Made by a program: the position numbers and the translations under genes
Source: Schistosoma haematobium
Lineage: Eukaryota > Platyhelminthes > Trematoda > Strigeidida > Schistosomatidae
DNA length: 64,000 bases
Direction: 5' to 3'
NCBI RefSeq assembly: GCF_000699445.3
Contig: NC_067196.1
Location: 78,854,364 to 78,918,363 of the forward strand
Shown here: in pieces, positions 11,785-22,745 of the stretch
Layout: every line of letters begins with the position of its first letter
How positions within the stretch are numbered: the first letter of the stretch is position 1
The notes under the pieces: generated by a model
Seen by the model: the letters and a program-made list of their open reading frames with translations, nothing else
Database searches by the model: none
Told to the model about the DNA's origin: nothing

Positions 11785-11786
<2 letters not shown>

Positions 11787-12540
11787 CCTCTATCATTAGA
11801 TTTAATGCATCTTTAAAGAAACATAGTAACTGTTGATATCTCAGATATCTATAGATAAGTTAAACTTGCATTATGGATTGATAGATCAATATGAGACGTT
11901 ATCTGAAATTTCGATTCCTAATCAATTCTGTATATGTTTGTATGTAAGAGGAACAAAATGAGGGGATAATTGATAAAGAAAAGTAATATTTGATTTTTAA
12001 ATTATGGAAACTGATCAACAGAAATGAAAGAATTAATGTGCAATAGTGACAAAAATATCAACAACTAATAAATGACGTTGAAAACTCACTTCCACTAATT
12101 GATTTGCATATAATCTATAGGATTTCTTCAATAATATCATGACAACAAATTTAAGTATGAAAAATCAGACCTCCCATGAGATGCTATTTTGTATTTAAGT
12201 GATAAAACACTATAAGAATAGGTATTCTGTCCAATTGTTATTTTTGTTTTATATACATACTCTCGTTTTACTAACTGAAAATTGGTCGATAGGATTCGAT
12301 CTGCATTTAGAAGGACCTGACATATGTGACATTGATCACCACCTAGTGATCAGTCAATTGTAAACACATTTGAATCCTACAGGAGGTAATTCGCGGCTCG
12401 GATAGCTCAGTGGTAACGTCTCTGACTGTGAAACTGTATGGCACAGAATCGAATCCTTTCAGGGAGAATCAATTCCCTCTACATTACAGGTAGACGTTGC
12501 TGACGAGTGCCAATTAACCTAGGTTCAGGGTTTCCTGTTG
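11785..12540 (+). repeat. Repeat block copy 1, ending in SINE family C
   Basis: Bases 11785-12437 match 21809-22461 with one mismatch seen by eye and no indel (constant offset 10,024). The block ends in a tRNA-like head (ggctcggatagctcagtgg). Beyond 12437 this copy continues into a family C hammerhead remnant near 12494-12530: CTGACGA and the palindrome ACCTAGGT remain, but the GAAA segment between them is deleted compared with the copy at 35193. Confidence 0.8.
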
Positions 12541-12714
12541 ACTACTTCCAACCATCATCTTATTTTCATAGATATCTATAAATATGACAAACACTTCATG
12601 AATTACATTTTAAATTTATTGGTTGTATGGAAAAATCTAGTGAGTATATCAATTAATCAAAGCTTATCAAATGAATTTGCATTCATCTGATCCTACAATG
12701 TAGGATGCAAAATG

Positions 12715-13083
12715 CTGACTAATGTTGTGGATAGTTGGAAGGAAGTAAGGGGCGGCCAAGCCAAACTTTGGCATCAGCCATTAAAGTCACTAACTTCTAG
12801 TCTGAGCCATGTTGGAAGATGCAGACTACTTGTTTGGGGTCTACGTGACTATCGTAACTAATCATTGGAGACTGTGTGGCATGTCTCAGAATCGACCACA
12901 ATGGCGTCTGTGTATGCACTCTCTGTCTTCCCTTAATCTATGATATTAAAATTGCTTTATATCTTTCTTTCTAACTAATCCTTATACATAATCTTTCATT
13001 TGTATATTACTACTACTGAAGTAACTACTTCTATGAATTTGGTGTTAATGTTGTTGTGTTAATGAGGTGTTGCAACTTGGACC

Positions 13084-13087
<4 letters not shown>
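12715..13087 (+). repeat. Degenerate retroelement 3' fragment (family D)
   Basis: A moderately GC-rich stretch with remnants of a reading frame of the W-R-x-x-x-x-x-x-x-R-x-x-W-R type common at LINE C-termini (near 12868-12935). Its end (gtgttaatgaggtgttgcaac) matches the sequence at 17360-17395. Class uncertain. Confidence 0.4.

Positions 13088-13127
<40 letters not shown>
13088..13127. repeat. (AT)n microsatellite
   Basis: About 20 AT units at the 3' edge of the family D fragment. Confidence 0.9.
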
Positions 13128-13128
<1 letters not shown>

Positions 13129-14017
13129 CTGGTCTTACGTTGTAGCTGACTGACTGATAATTTTTATAACTTTTGATCTATAAAAATTGATCAGATGAAC
13201 TGATTATGTGTCTTATCAAACGATCTAATTCAAAGTTTCATGAATATAAATGGTTGTCTACAATTTGATCGTTACAAATAGTATTGAAGTAGATGATCAG
13301 TTTTCTCTTAAAATTATTGTAATAATTTATCTGATAGTTTTCAGTGTATTATTCATTATTAGATGTTCATGCGTTACACACATCACAATCATTAATCTGT
13401 ATATAAAGTTTTATATATAAACATTAGTTAATTTTCTAGTTTTAATGTATATTCTATATTAGAAGGTTATAAGTATAGTTTGCTTTAAAATATATCCTGA
13501 GAATAATATTTTAAAAGCTTCTAACTACTTGATGTCATTGACTATATGGAATCACAACTGAATTTATAGTCAGAATAAACAGAATATTGCAGAAAACATC
13601 AGATTTTTCGAGGTTATCAAAAAATGTTTAATTGGTGAATGTCAATACACAAAATAGAACTTTCACTCAGAACTGTTAGTACATTGATTATTACTATTAT
13701 TTAATGCTAATGATATTTTGAAGTTAATTTTGATAGGAAACTAATATTTCACCAAGTAAATCACTAGGAATTATGGAGACCTGAACATCTGTTCTTTTCT
13801 AGTTTATAACTTCTTATTTGTGTGCAGTTCATAGAGAATCAAATTTATGACCTATAGATTTCTCGTAGAATGTATTGTTTTCAAACTACTAGATATAAAT
13901 CCAGCTCTGAGCATATTCAACTTCATTCTTTTTGTAATACAGGACTCTTGTCATCTATTGTTAATAACGAGTTAGTTTAATATTCCAAAATTTGTACGAT
14001 ATTATTCACAAGCTATC
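13128..14017. other. Intron sequence, no gene seen
   Basis: AT-rich, nothing recognised. Confidence 0.5.
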
Positions 14018-14188
14018 AGGACTCAGTAGCTAAGTGAATAACCTGATGGTGTTTCAAGAGAAAGATACTAGGTTCGAGTCCCAGAGTGAACATCAACTCT
14101 GAGATTCAGGTACATACAGCTGATGAGCCTCAATTAGAACAAAACGCGAGTCCTGGATTTCACTGCTAGTCATTATCCATCTTTGCTT
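14018..14188 (+). mobile_element. SM-alpha-like SINE, ribozyme inactivated
   Basis: A tRNA-like head (gtagctaagtg; ggttcgagtccc) is followed by CTGATGA (14120-14126), the stem II sequence and then AAAAC in place of GAAAC (14141 onward). The GTC cleavage site and stem I (ATACAG with CTGGAT) remain. The G12-to-A change equals that of the copy at 7872, so the two may share an inactive source copy. Confidence 0.75.
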
Positions 14189-14305
14189 ATCAATATCATC
14201 ATCAGTCTATTAAATGAATAGAATTCTGTATAGAACATTGTCTCAGTTAATCTATCAGTATAATATGAGTAGAATAATATTCGGCTTATTTCATGTCAAA
14301 ATCTA

Positions 14306-14307
<2 letters not shown>

Positions 14308-14352
<45 letters not shown>
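14308..14352. repeat. (ATT)n microsatellite
   Basis: About 15 perfect ATT units. Confidence 0.9.
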
Positions 14353-15635
14353 GTTTATGATAATATTGAACTTAACACAATAAAATGACCCATAAATGAA
14401 GATAATTATACTATCAATTATCGCATATCAACAATTGTATAGACATTTATTTTACAAGGTAAATAGGACAAATATTTTGACAAGATAATATAAACAGACT
14501 GATTAGAAATTTGAGCCAGAATTAGTTGTGTGTGTGCGCTTTTGTTTTGTATTTTCTTTTTCTAAAAATAATATTTTAAATATAATTTTTTTTATATTAA
14601 TGAATACTGATGAAAATAGTTAATTAATTTGTCCTGAAAATGAGAAAACAACATTTTTATTTATCAATTCCGTCAGTAATATTTGTTGTCATTTATCTTA
14701 TTTACTGAATATGTTTACCTCATTTGCTTGTAACCTGGACCAACAAGTCACTTAACAGTAATAATAATAATGTTTCGTCGAATCCAACTTGGTATAATTA
14801 TCATGAAAACTGAATAATTCTTCGCCTAGTTTACTTAAGCTCATGTGAAATTTTCTTATTTTATTTAGGAAGTAGTAGACATTTACCGTCTATTTAGTAT
14901 CTTAACACGTATGCAATGTAATGAATAACGAACAGAAATGTACTACTAATCGATAAGTAGTATAAACAGTAAACGCGTGTTAGTGATTAACTACTGATTA
15001 CAGATCTATTATAACATTGAAATTGCTTATCAGTAGAAAATGCTAATAACTATAAATTAATATTTCAATAGTGAAATCTTAAGAAAGAATCTGTATGATT
15101 TTCAGTTGATGACATTTTTGATGATTAAAACAGGAATTCCTCAAGATCTAGGTATGACACTGTATGCTTTCTATCTATATAATTCTATCCCTAACAGGAA
15201 TTTAAATATATAATACCTAGTTTAGTTTATTCATCGCTTACATTTCACTTCATAGCTAGTCAATAATTTTATTATTATACTCACTGAAAGAAATTATCTG
15301 TGATTGATCAGATTTTTTATTACTTAAATCACTATCCTAAATTAACCTGATTTCTACCAATTTTAAGTAGTATTTGTTTATGTTACCAATTTCACCAAGA
15401 AATCATTCAATTTTACTCGTCTACTATTGTCAATTACAGATTACTAACTAGTTTTCTAGTTGTATCGATAGTGAAAGACGTTGAAACTGCAGATAAACCT
15501 CACGTGTATAGCTCTTTGTTTTAAAAACTTAACATTTCCAAAGTAAATTTAAAAATGCACGAATTCTTCTCATGTAATTTTTATTTGAATGTTTACAAGA
15601 AAGCTTTTAAATCCGGCGACTGTAATGTACAATAG

Positions 15636-15640
<5 letters not shown>
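14353..15640. other. Intron sequence, no gene seen
   Basis: AT-rich, no repeats or coding recognised. Confidence 0.5.

Positions 15641-15711
<71 letters not shown>
15641..15711. repeat. (AT)n microsatellite
   Basis: About 35 AT units, the longest simple repeat in the window, 165 bp upstream of the Ig3 exon. Confidence 0.95.
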
Positions 15712-15714
<3 letters not shown>

Positions 15715-15876
15715 CTTGATCACTTGTTTGTATAACCGTGTTTATACTTTATATACAAAAGCTACATCATTCTGTTGAAACATTCTAAACACAACACTTT
15801 TATCAACAGAATCTTAGTCACATACTTGTTTTACATTCACTTCTGTAATTTTCATTTCTCATTCATTTTATTTTAG

Positions 15877-16014
15877 ATGTGCCAATCATATATCCTTTTG
15901 AATCTAATCCAATACGTGTACTAGAAACTACTTCATTTAAACAAGTATGTAGGATTAAAGCAAATCCTGCAGCTCGAATTCATTGGGTCGATGAAAATCA
16001 AAATGTGGTTTCAA
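15877..16014 (+). CDS. Exon: first half of Ig domain 3
   Basis: The exon lies between a ttattttag acceptor and an A|gtaatg donor, phase 1 at both ends. It encodes the N-terminal half of an Ig domain: linker YVPIIYP (Tyr split with the previous exon), first cysteine in FKQVCRI and I-set signature NPAARIHW with the core tryptophan. The second half comes from 18462-18575, directly or via the uncertain exon 16441-16626. Reading past the donor reaches a stop within about nine codons, which supports the splice. The acceptor sits about 165 bp downstream of the end of a long AT microsatellite. Confidence 0.85.
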
Positions 16015-16232
16015 GTAATGAGAAACAATTCTCCTATCATAAATAATAAATTAAGTAAAATTTTTCTATTCCGTTATGCAAACGTTATTGTTTTAAATAT
16101 TTTTCTTAGCATAGTAAGAACGAGAAATGTTTAAAAAGTGAGATATATTTAACCATGTTAATTATAAGGTACTCATCATCAGTGAAGCTAGATACCGTTT
16201 TCGTTAATGTCGTGAACTAATTAATTTTTAAA

Positions 16233-16375
16233 AAGATGAACCATCGGAATCCAACTCAGCGATCTATAGGTGACGGGCTTGACATCGGAAATTCTCAGTT
16301 TCATTCCCTGACGAATAACTGATGTGCGATTCTGAGGAACTTATATCTACTACGAAATTACTGATCTATACTCTC
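16233..16375 (+). mobile_element. Degenerate SINE, family F, hammerhead-like core
   Basis: The head (catcggaatccaactcagcg) aligns with the units at 3284 and 7330. CTGAGGA near 16334 and CGAAAT near 16360 are in hammerhead order, but stem II pairing is poor and the cleavage triplet is not preserved. Confidence 0.4.
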
Positions 16376-16440
16376 GATGCTTTACGGTGTTTTATCTATC
16401 TGATGTCAGTTAGTGATGAAAACATTTTTCACTTGTGTAG

Positions 16441-16626
16441 AACATCTTTGTGATTATCCATATAATTCATATATCAGTCAATTACAAGTCACAGCAGTAC
16501 ATAATTTTCGAAGTGCAAAACGCAGTAGCCGGAACGCTTTAATGCAACAAATACCTGAAACTGTACAACTAACAAGTATAGGAATGAGAGAGACAAATGG
16601 ACGAATGAATACAACTTGGCAAGTAA
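16441..16626 (+). CDS. Possible exon: insert loop within Ig domain 3 (or alternative exon)
   Basis: The frame is open and has coding-like composition. An acceptor after ...acttgtgtag at 16440 gives phase 1, matching the donor at 16014. Two donors overlap: gtaagt at 16623, which is stronger but phase 0, and gtattt at 16627, which is weaker but phase 1 and the only one that joins exon 18462 in frame. The peptide begins HLCDYPYNSY, has a basic stretch AKRSSRN and ends MNTTWQV; joined to the next exon it runs into the second Ig cysteine strand. It adds 62 codons and keeps the frame whether included or skipped. It could be a constitutive long loop, a cassette exon, or a relic FN3-like exon. cDNA would decide. 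Confidence 0.45.
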
Positions 16627-18461
16627 GTATTTCCGTATATGTAAATAAGTCATTAAGAGCTTAAGCAACTGTTAGTTAACCTGATAGGAGAAATATATCA
16701 GTAGGTTGTTAAATGCATTTTATCATACACACTCTCACAGACATAACGATATACACAAAAATACTGGTGAATTATTGCGGACTAAAATAGCACTATCTGT
16801 CATGTAGATTATTTCAAGGACCTAACTAATTTGAATATGTGCAAGCTTGTGTAAGGGTAAGGCTACTACACTACATTATTTGAATTTTATCAGGCTTGAA
16901 CATTAAGAGACTGTTTGCTCACTTGAAGCAAATTTTTTAAAAACGTGACTGGTACACCAATGAGATAAACTTTAAATATCAGAAAAACTAAGAGAATTTG
17001 TATTGTGATTCTGAAGCAATATCAAACTTAAAAGATGGTCTTTGGTCATTTGGCTATAAGCAAAACTTATTGTATGTTGAGAACAATCCATACGTAATGG
17101 TTCATATCCGTATCCATATAGAAATATAACTTGGTTTCACTTTGTTTCTGTGAGAATAATCAATTTTCTATAACTATGAAATCCTATAACGAGAATGTTT
17201 TTGAAAATATTAAGATTACTGGCGATTAGTTGATGTTTCTTAAACAATTTAATCATAAATTTCTTAGAAAAAATATAAAATCTCCAAGCCCTAATGTTTC
17301 TGATTACTGCTTATACTCTTACTACATCTACCACTACGGAATTTGAGTCGACAACCGCATCTCTGTGTTAATGTGGTGTGGCAACTCAAACTGATGTACG
17401 TACGTACGAAGTTCTACGTTGTTACTGACTGACTGACTGACAAATATTCCATGTACATCGCTAAGTCTCTTGTCAGTTATAATTAAACATTTATAAGTAA
17501 TTGTAAATAATAGATGTATACAATCATACTTTGACTTTGAATGATCTCGTATTTTTACAACGTTTATTTTCATCTTTCTAATCTATTAGATGTTATTTCA
17601 GAACATAGTAAAAATGCCATTTACCTCTTTTAACTAATGAAGGTTCATCAGTTCAATAATAAATATTCTTAGTGAAAAAGTGATGTAGCAGAAGATAATC
17701 GAAAATTCTCCCAAGTTTCTATCTGAAATGTTTTACTACTTTATATCTGTTTATAAGTAATTAAATATATGAATGTATTCACAAGATATGAGAATCATAC
17801 ATTAAATACTTCATTAGCAAATCTCCCATCATTTGTTGTTCACATTCTTTATGATTCTTCCAGTTCATAGTTCCTTTCTTTTCTCCCTTCTTTTCTCTTC
17901 AACTCGATCTTCTTAGCCTTCTGATGCCAGATATTCCACTTCTGATTGATGTCACATACTACTTATATTTGTCGACATAACTAACATACACCATACTATG
18001 ATAAGATATATATATAATAACTTCTGATATCTTACTGTGAAATGTTCAAAAAATTACCATTTATTGTCTATGATTATTATCATTTTAAAGATACCTATAA
18101 AAACACTTCGTTTAGAAGAATCCTAGTGAAGATTGTAGTAAATCAATTCACTTAGAATAAATAAAGTGATTAAAAATTCAACCCGATTTTAATTTATTGG
18201 TATACTGTAATCTTCATACAGTGAATTCTAGTTATTTCTATTTTACTGTATACAAAGGAACATATGAATTAAGTTATTAGTCAGTGCTGATCCATGTTTA
18301 TTGAACTTCAAAAATCCATATTTCATTATTGTTGATCAGTAAGTATTTTTCAGTAATAGAACTTAGTTAAGAACCCGTTATTTTGGAATCAAACATTCAT
18401 TTCAAACATGTTCAGTATAGTTAAACAGCTAGAATAATCTTTTTTTCTTTCCTAACTTCAG
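16627..18461. other. Intron with family D 3' end at 17340-17435
   Basis: Mostly plain AT-rich sequence. At 17340-17435 a fragment ending in repeated GTAC and GACT units (gtacgtacgtac, gactgactgac) matches the 3' end of the family D repeat at 13055-13090. No coding sequence was recognised. Confidence 0.5.
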
Positions 18462-18575
18462 ATAACTCTTTACTTGATACACATTATGTGAGCAGAAATG
18501 GGCCAAAAATATACAAATGTATAGCTTCTAATGTAATCGGAGAAACTAATCAAAAGTTGCTGATTGATGTATTAT
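18462..18575 (+). CDS. Exon: second half of Ig domain 3
   Basis: The acceptor is cctaacttcag and the donor T|gtaagt, phase 1 at both ends. The 37 codons give the C-terminal half of an Ig domain: NGPKIYKCIASNVIG carries the second cysteine in the usual Y-x-C-x-A-x-N-x-x-G pattern, and LLIDVL forms the last strand. An RTE fragment begins about 145 bp downstream of the donor. Confidence 0.88.
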
Positions 18576-18719
18576 GTAAGTGAAAGCTTCCTGTTTAATT
18601 TTCTAACCTATTATTCTAAAATCGGATAAAATTTGAGTTTAAAATAAACAATGCGGTTTGCAGAAAGATGAACACGTTTTCTTTAGAATAGTATATCACG
18701 ATGCATACATACATACAAA

Positions 18720-19207
18720 GAAGGCAAGTCAGTCACTGAGATTCAAGAACAGAGAGGCAAATGGGTAGAACACTTTGAGCAACTCTTGAATAGGCCAGCT
18801 CCATTGAATCCACTGAACATCAAAGCACCAAACATAGACCTTCCTATACATGTCACTCCACCAACAATCAAACACATCAATTGTGACCATCAGACAAATC
18901 AACAGTGGGAGAGCAGAAGGACCTGACAACATACCAATCGAAGCACTGAAGTCACACAGAGAAACAGTCGCAAATTGTCCCACGTTCTACTCAAGAATAT
19001 TTGGGAGGAAGAACAAGTGCCACAGACGGACTGGAAAAAAAGACAACCCATCAACATACCAAAGAATGAAGATCTGAGCAAATGTGACAACTACAGAGGT
19101 GTCACACCACTATCAGTCCTTTGGAAGGTTTTCAACAGTGTTGCTAAACCGGTAGAAAGATTTAGTAGACGCCCAACTTCGAGGACTGGCAAAGCAAGTA
19201 AGTACTG
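18720..19207 (+). mobile_element. RTE LINE internal fragment (RT region), decayed
   Basis: It matches the RT fingers/palm coding region of the full RTE (37695-38150): the frame pieces INSGRAEGPDNIPIEALKS and CDNYRGVTPLS are seen in different frames, so frameshifts have accumulated. At about 19180 it jumps to a later element region (gactggcaaagcaagtaagt), indicating an internal deletion. Confidence 0.75.
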
Positions 19208-20164
19208 AACACTTGTGTTACCCTATCATGGGACTACTAAACATTGCCCCTCCATGAATCCATGACAAATCTAGCTTAAGACCATCAAGTGCTCCAGCAA
19301 ATCCTTAGCTTTCAGACTATTTAAGTACTATCCAATGGTGTGTATTGATAAATTTTAGTTACTTCATGATTCCACCTGACCATCTTCCATTGGAACATGT
19401 GATATTTGTCTTGCCCCTGGTATAGTCAAACAGTACTGTTCACAAATTCTCATCAAAATTCTGAAAATTACCTGGATAAAACAACTATTCACTACTTTTA
19501 GGTTTCTAATTACTGCCAAGCTACAGTTACTCCTTGATGTTAAGCTTTAAATGCAATTACTTACATAACATATTAATATTTCCAATTAGTTGTTTTAGGA
19601 AAACAGCTGATTTCAGTAAATGTACATTTTTAGAAATAATTTCAAATTATTTAGCGAATTACTACCTTGAATGATACATGCAGAATTAGCTGAGATTTTG
19701 CATATTAAGAGTGTTTTAATTTAATTCCAACTGAAATCCAATTCTGTGATTTTGTGGTGCGTGCTACTTATACTGACATAAGTAGTATATAACGCGAGTC
19801 AAGAATGTAATGTCTGGCAGCAGAAAATTGTAAAGATCAAAAAAGGAGGAACGGGAATAGAAAGCAATCGGTATAGAAATGCAAGAACGATGAAGTCCGA
19901 GACAATTACTGAACATTTTGCAAATTGGGTATTATAGTATGGTTTTTCTATTTTATCAAGTAACTCTGCAATGTCCTAATTCACAAATCAATTGCCTTCA
20001 CCTGTGTTCTCCTTCACTACAATTTGACTATGTATCTAAGGTTTTTTCCAAGACACCGAACTACCTATCATACTGATGTAGAATATAGGGAAATACTTTG
20101 TTTTATCTTAAAATTCAGATTAATTTTTGACACATATTAGTCACTTTTTATTTATGTCAATTAG
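19208..20164. other. Intron sequence, no gene seen
   Basis: AT-rich, nothing recognised. Confidence 0.5.
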
Positions 20165-20536
20165 ATCCTCCTACTGTTCATGTTCAGCCAAAAGTAACTG
20201 TTAATGAAGGTGAAGCATTAGAAATAGCTTGTCGTGTTGATGCAAATCCAGTTGCTTCATCAATATACTGGACTTATAATAAATTTCCTGATCAAACGAA
20301 TATACGTGATCAACCAAATTTACATTGGTTTCAATCTAAGCGAATAGATGGTTCCGTCTTGAAAATTCCTTATACATATCCACATCATTCAGGACAATAT
20401 TATTGTCATGCAGACGCTGAGATTTATATGCCACAAGATCTATGGTTATCTCAAAATTTATCAACTTCCAGTGAAGTATGGTCTATTTGGCAACAAAGAT
20501 CTAGATCATTTGCAGCAGTTAATTTAACCATAAACT
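20165..20536 (+). CDS. Exon: Ig domain 4
   Basis: The exon runs from a tcaattag acceptor to a T|gtgagt donor, phase 1 at both ends. It encodes one complete Ig domain. The linker YPPTVHV opens the domain; EALEIACRVDANP has the first cysteine, SSIYWTY the core tryptophan, and HHSGQYYCHAD the second cysteine with the S-G-x-Y-x-C pattern. About 35 extra residues rich in Ser and Trp follow the second cysteine, before the closing strand AAVNLTIN, so the F-G loop is unusually long. N-glycosylation sequons are visible at NLS and NLT. Confidence 0.9.
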
Positions 20537-21385
20537 GTGAGTCAAGAATTTCGTTAGTTATATCACTGCCTGTAATTTCTCGATGACTCGAAATGATTAT
20601 ATAAATAATAACACAGCGATCTTTGAAAAGGTGAATTATAAGAGACGCTGTGACCTTCTGTTTCCTCGAAAAATTGTGTATGATATGCGTATACCCTAAC
20701 TATTAATATATTATTAGTGTTAGTTACTCAATATTTCACTCAAAGATACAGTTTTCTTCGCATTTCGTAAGCTTTCTGTTTAGCCCACTAAGTCAGTTGA
20801 ATCTGGTTAGAAGGAAAAGGGAAATCCCAAAACCATTTATTGCTATTCTTCTTTTACTACGTCACACAAGTTGCTATAGAGTAGGGTTAATAAAGTTAAC
20901 CTCCAGTGACTTCTTTAGTACTGAAGAGTTCACGATACAGGTCCTGATAAGCAGATTTAGAAAGCTTTAGAATATATTGTCCCCATTGATTAAAAAACAG
21001 TTATAAATGAGACTATATACTATGGACGACCTCTGAGCGACGCTCGAGTGACCTTGGTAGTGTCCACCTAATAACCAGGACCAAATGAGAGTTATTGATT
21101 TACTGTGAGGAATTAGAGTTATTATTTACAGTTGATGGTTAAGCTGAGGAACTAGATTTAGGGTTTTCATCACGAAATGGCATCAGCTTTAATTTCAAAA
21201 CTCTGTTTAGCCAAATGGATGAATGAATTTCATGCCAAAATCCAAGACCTGTGATCTTATACTTGATTGATTCGTCCATAAATTATAGTCTCGCCTTCTT
21301 ATCACTATTTTTTTGGCCAAAAATGCTTTAAATCTACTCTAAATCTTACATATGAATCTCTTTTGAAATTTTTATTAAAATTCAG
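20537..21385. other. Intron sequence, no gene seen
   Basis: Mostly AT-rich; a GC-richer patch at 21020-21090 may be old repeat sequence of unknown family. Confidence 0.45.
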
Positions 21386-21478
21386 ACTCTCCTGGAAAAC
21401 CTACTTTAACTGTAGTATATTCGACTAATAATAAAGGTGAAGATTATATTATATTACGATGTCAAGAAAATTCCTCAG
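21386..21478 (+). CDS. Exon: first part of Ig domain 5
   Basis: A short exon of 30 full codons between aaaattcag and G|gtaata, phase 1 at both ends. It begins YSPGKPTLTVVYS (Tyr codon split with the previous exon) and contains the first Ig cysteine in IILRCQE. The tryptophan and second cysteine lie in the next exon (24132-24356), so this domain is interrupted by a 2.65 kb intron that has collected a repeat block and a Penelope element. Confidence 0.85.
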
Positions 21479-21504
21479 GTAATATTTTTTGAGCTTATAT
21501 TATG

Positions 21505-21612
21505 ACAAAAATTATTTTAATAGTTAAAATCATAAGTCAATTAAAGCTAGATCACCATGGAAAACCTGAGAGCACTGAACGACCGTTTCATCCTATTTTG
21601 GGAATCCTCAGG
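21505..21612 (-). mobile_element. SINE family B, 5'-truncated fragment
   Basis: A minus-strand 3' part of family B. CTGAGGA and GAAAC are intact and the cleavage triplet is GTT, but the 5' strand of stem I is truncated, so a functional fold is unlikely. A related truncated copy precedes the other 653-bp block (11351-11478). Confidence 0.6.
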
Positions 21613-21774
21613 AGTCCCAAATCAATTAAAATTACTATAATATCTACAAATACCCATTTTGATATTAAAATAAATTATGTTTAAGAAGTATGCTAACAGT
21701 AATTTCGTAGACTTTAATCTATTATATATAAATATATAATGCCACACTCAATTAATTCTACATGTTTGAATAGA

Positions 21775-21779
<5 letters not shown>

Positions 21780-21810
<31 letters not shown>

Positions 21811-22520
21811 CCTCTATCATTAGATTTAATGCATCTTTAAAGAAACATAGTAACTGTTGATATCTCAGATATCTATAGATAAGTTAAACTTGCATTATGG
21901 ATTGATAGATCAATATGAGACGTTATCTGAAATTTCGATTCCTAATCAATTCTGTATATGTTTGTATGTAAGAGGAACAAAATGAGGGGATAATTGATAA
22001 AGAAAAGTAATATTTGATTTATAAATTATGGAAACTGATCAACAGAAATGAAAGAATTAATGTGCAATAGTGACAAAAATATCAACAACTAATAAATGAC
22101 GTTGAAAACTCACTTCCACTAATTGATTTGCATATAATCTATAGGATTTCTTCAATAATATCATGACAACAAATTTAAGTATGAAAAATCAGACCTCCCA
22201 TGAGATGCTATTTTGTATTTAAGTGATAAAACACTATAAGAATAGGTATTCTGTCCAATTGTTATTTTTGTTTTATATACATACTCTCGTTTTACTAACT
22301 GAAAATTGGTCGATAGGATTCGATCTGCATTTAGAAGGACCTGACATATGTGACATTGATCACCACCTAGTGATCAGTCAATTGTAAACACATTTGAATC
22401 CTACAGGAGGTAATTCGCGGCTCGGATAGCTCAGTGGTAACGTCTCTGACTGTGAAACTGTGTGTCACCGTATCGAGTCCTGTCAGGGAACATCAGTTCC
22501 TTCAGGATTACGGGATTACG
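21780..22520 (+). repeat. Repeat block copy 2 with AT run and SINE family C head
   Basis: An (AT)n run (21780-21808) is followed by 21809-22461, nearly identical to 11785-12437. After gtgaaactgt at 22461 the similarity drops abruptly inside the tRNA-like head, and the hammerhead part of family C is absent. Confidence 0.8.
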
Positions 22521-22745
22521 GCCGTTTCGTCAAAATCATAAACTGAATGTGAACAATTTCTTTAATAAGACCAAATTCTCTATTAAAAATTATTGAATAA
22601 TCGAATGTCTTCAACAAAGAACTACTTTTTTATTTATGAACGATCATGATAAAAATAAAACAATTCGGAAATGACAAAAGACTTACTTGTAGAAATTTAA
22701 GTAGAACACTTGTATACTTGTAAAAAAGATTTACAATATTACCTT

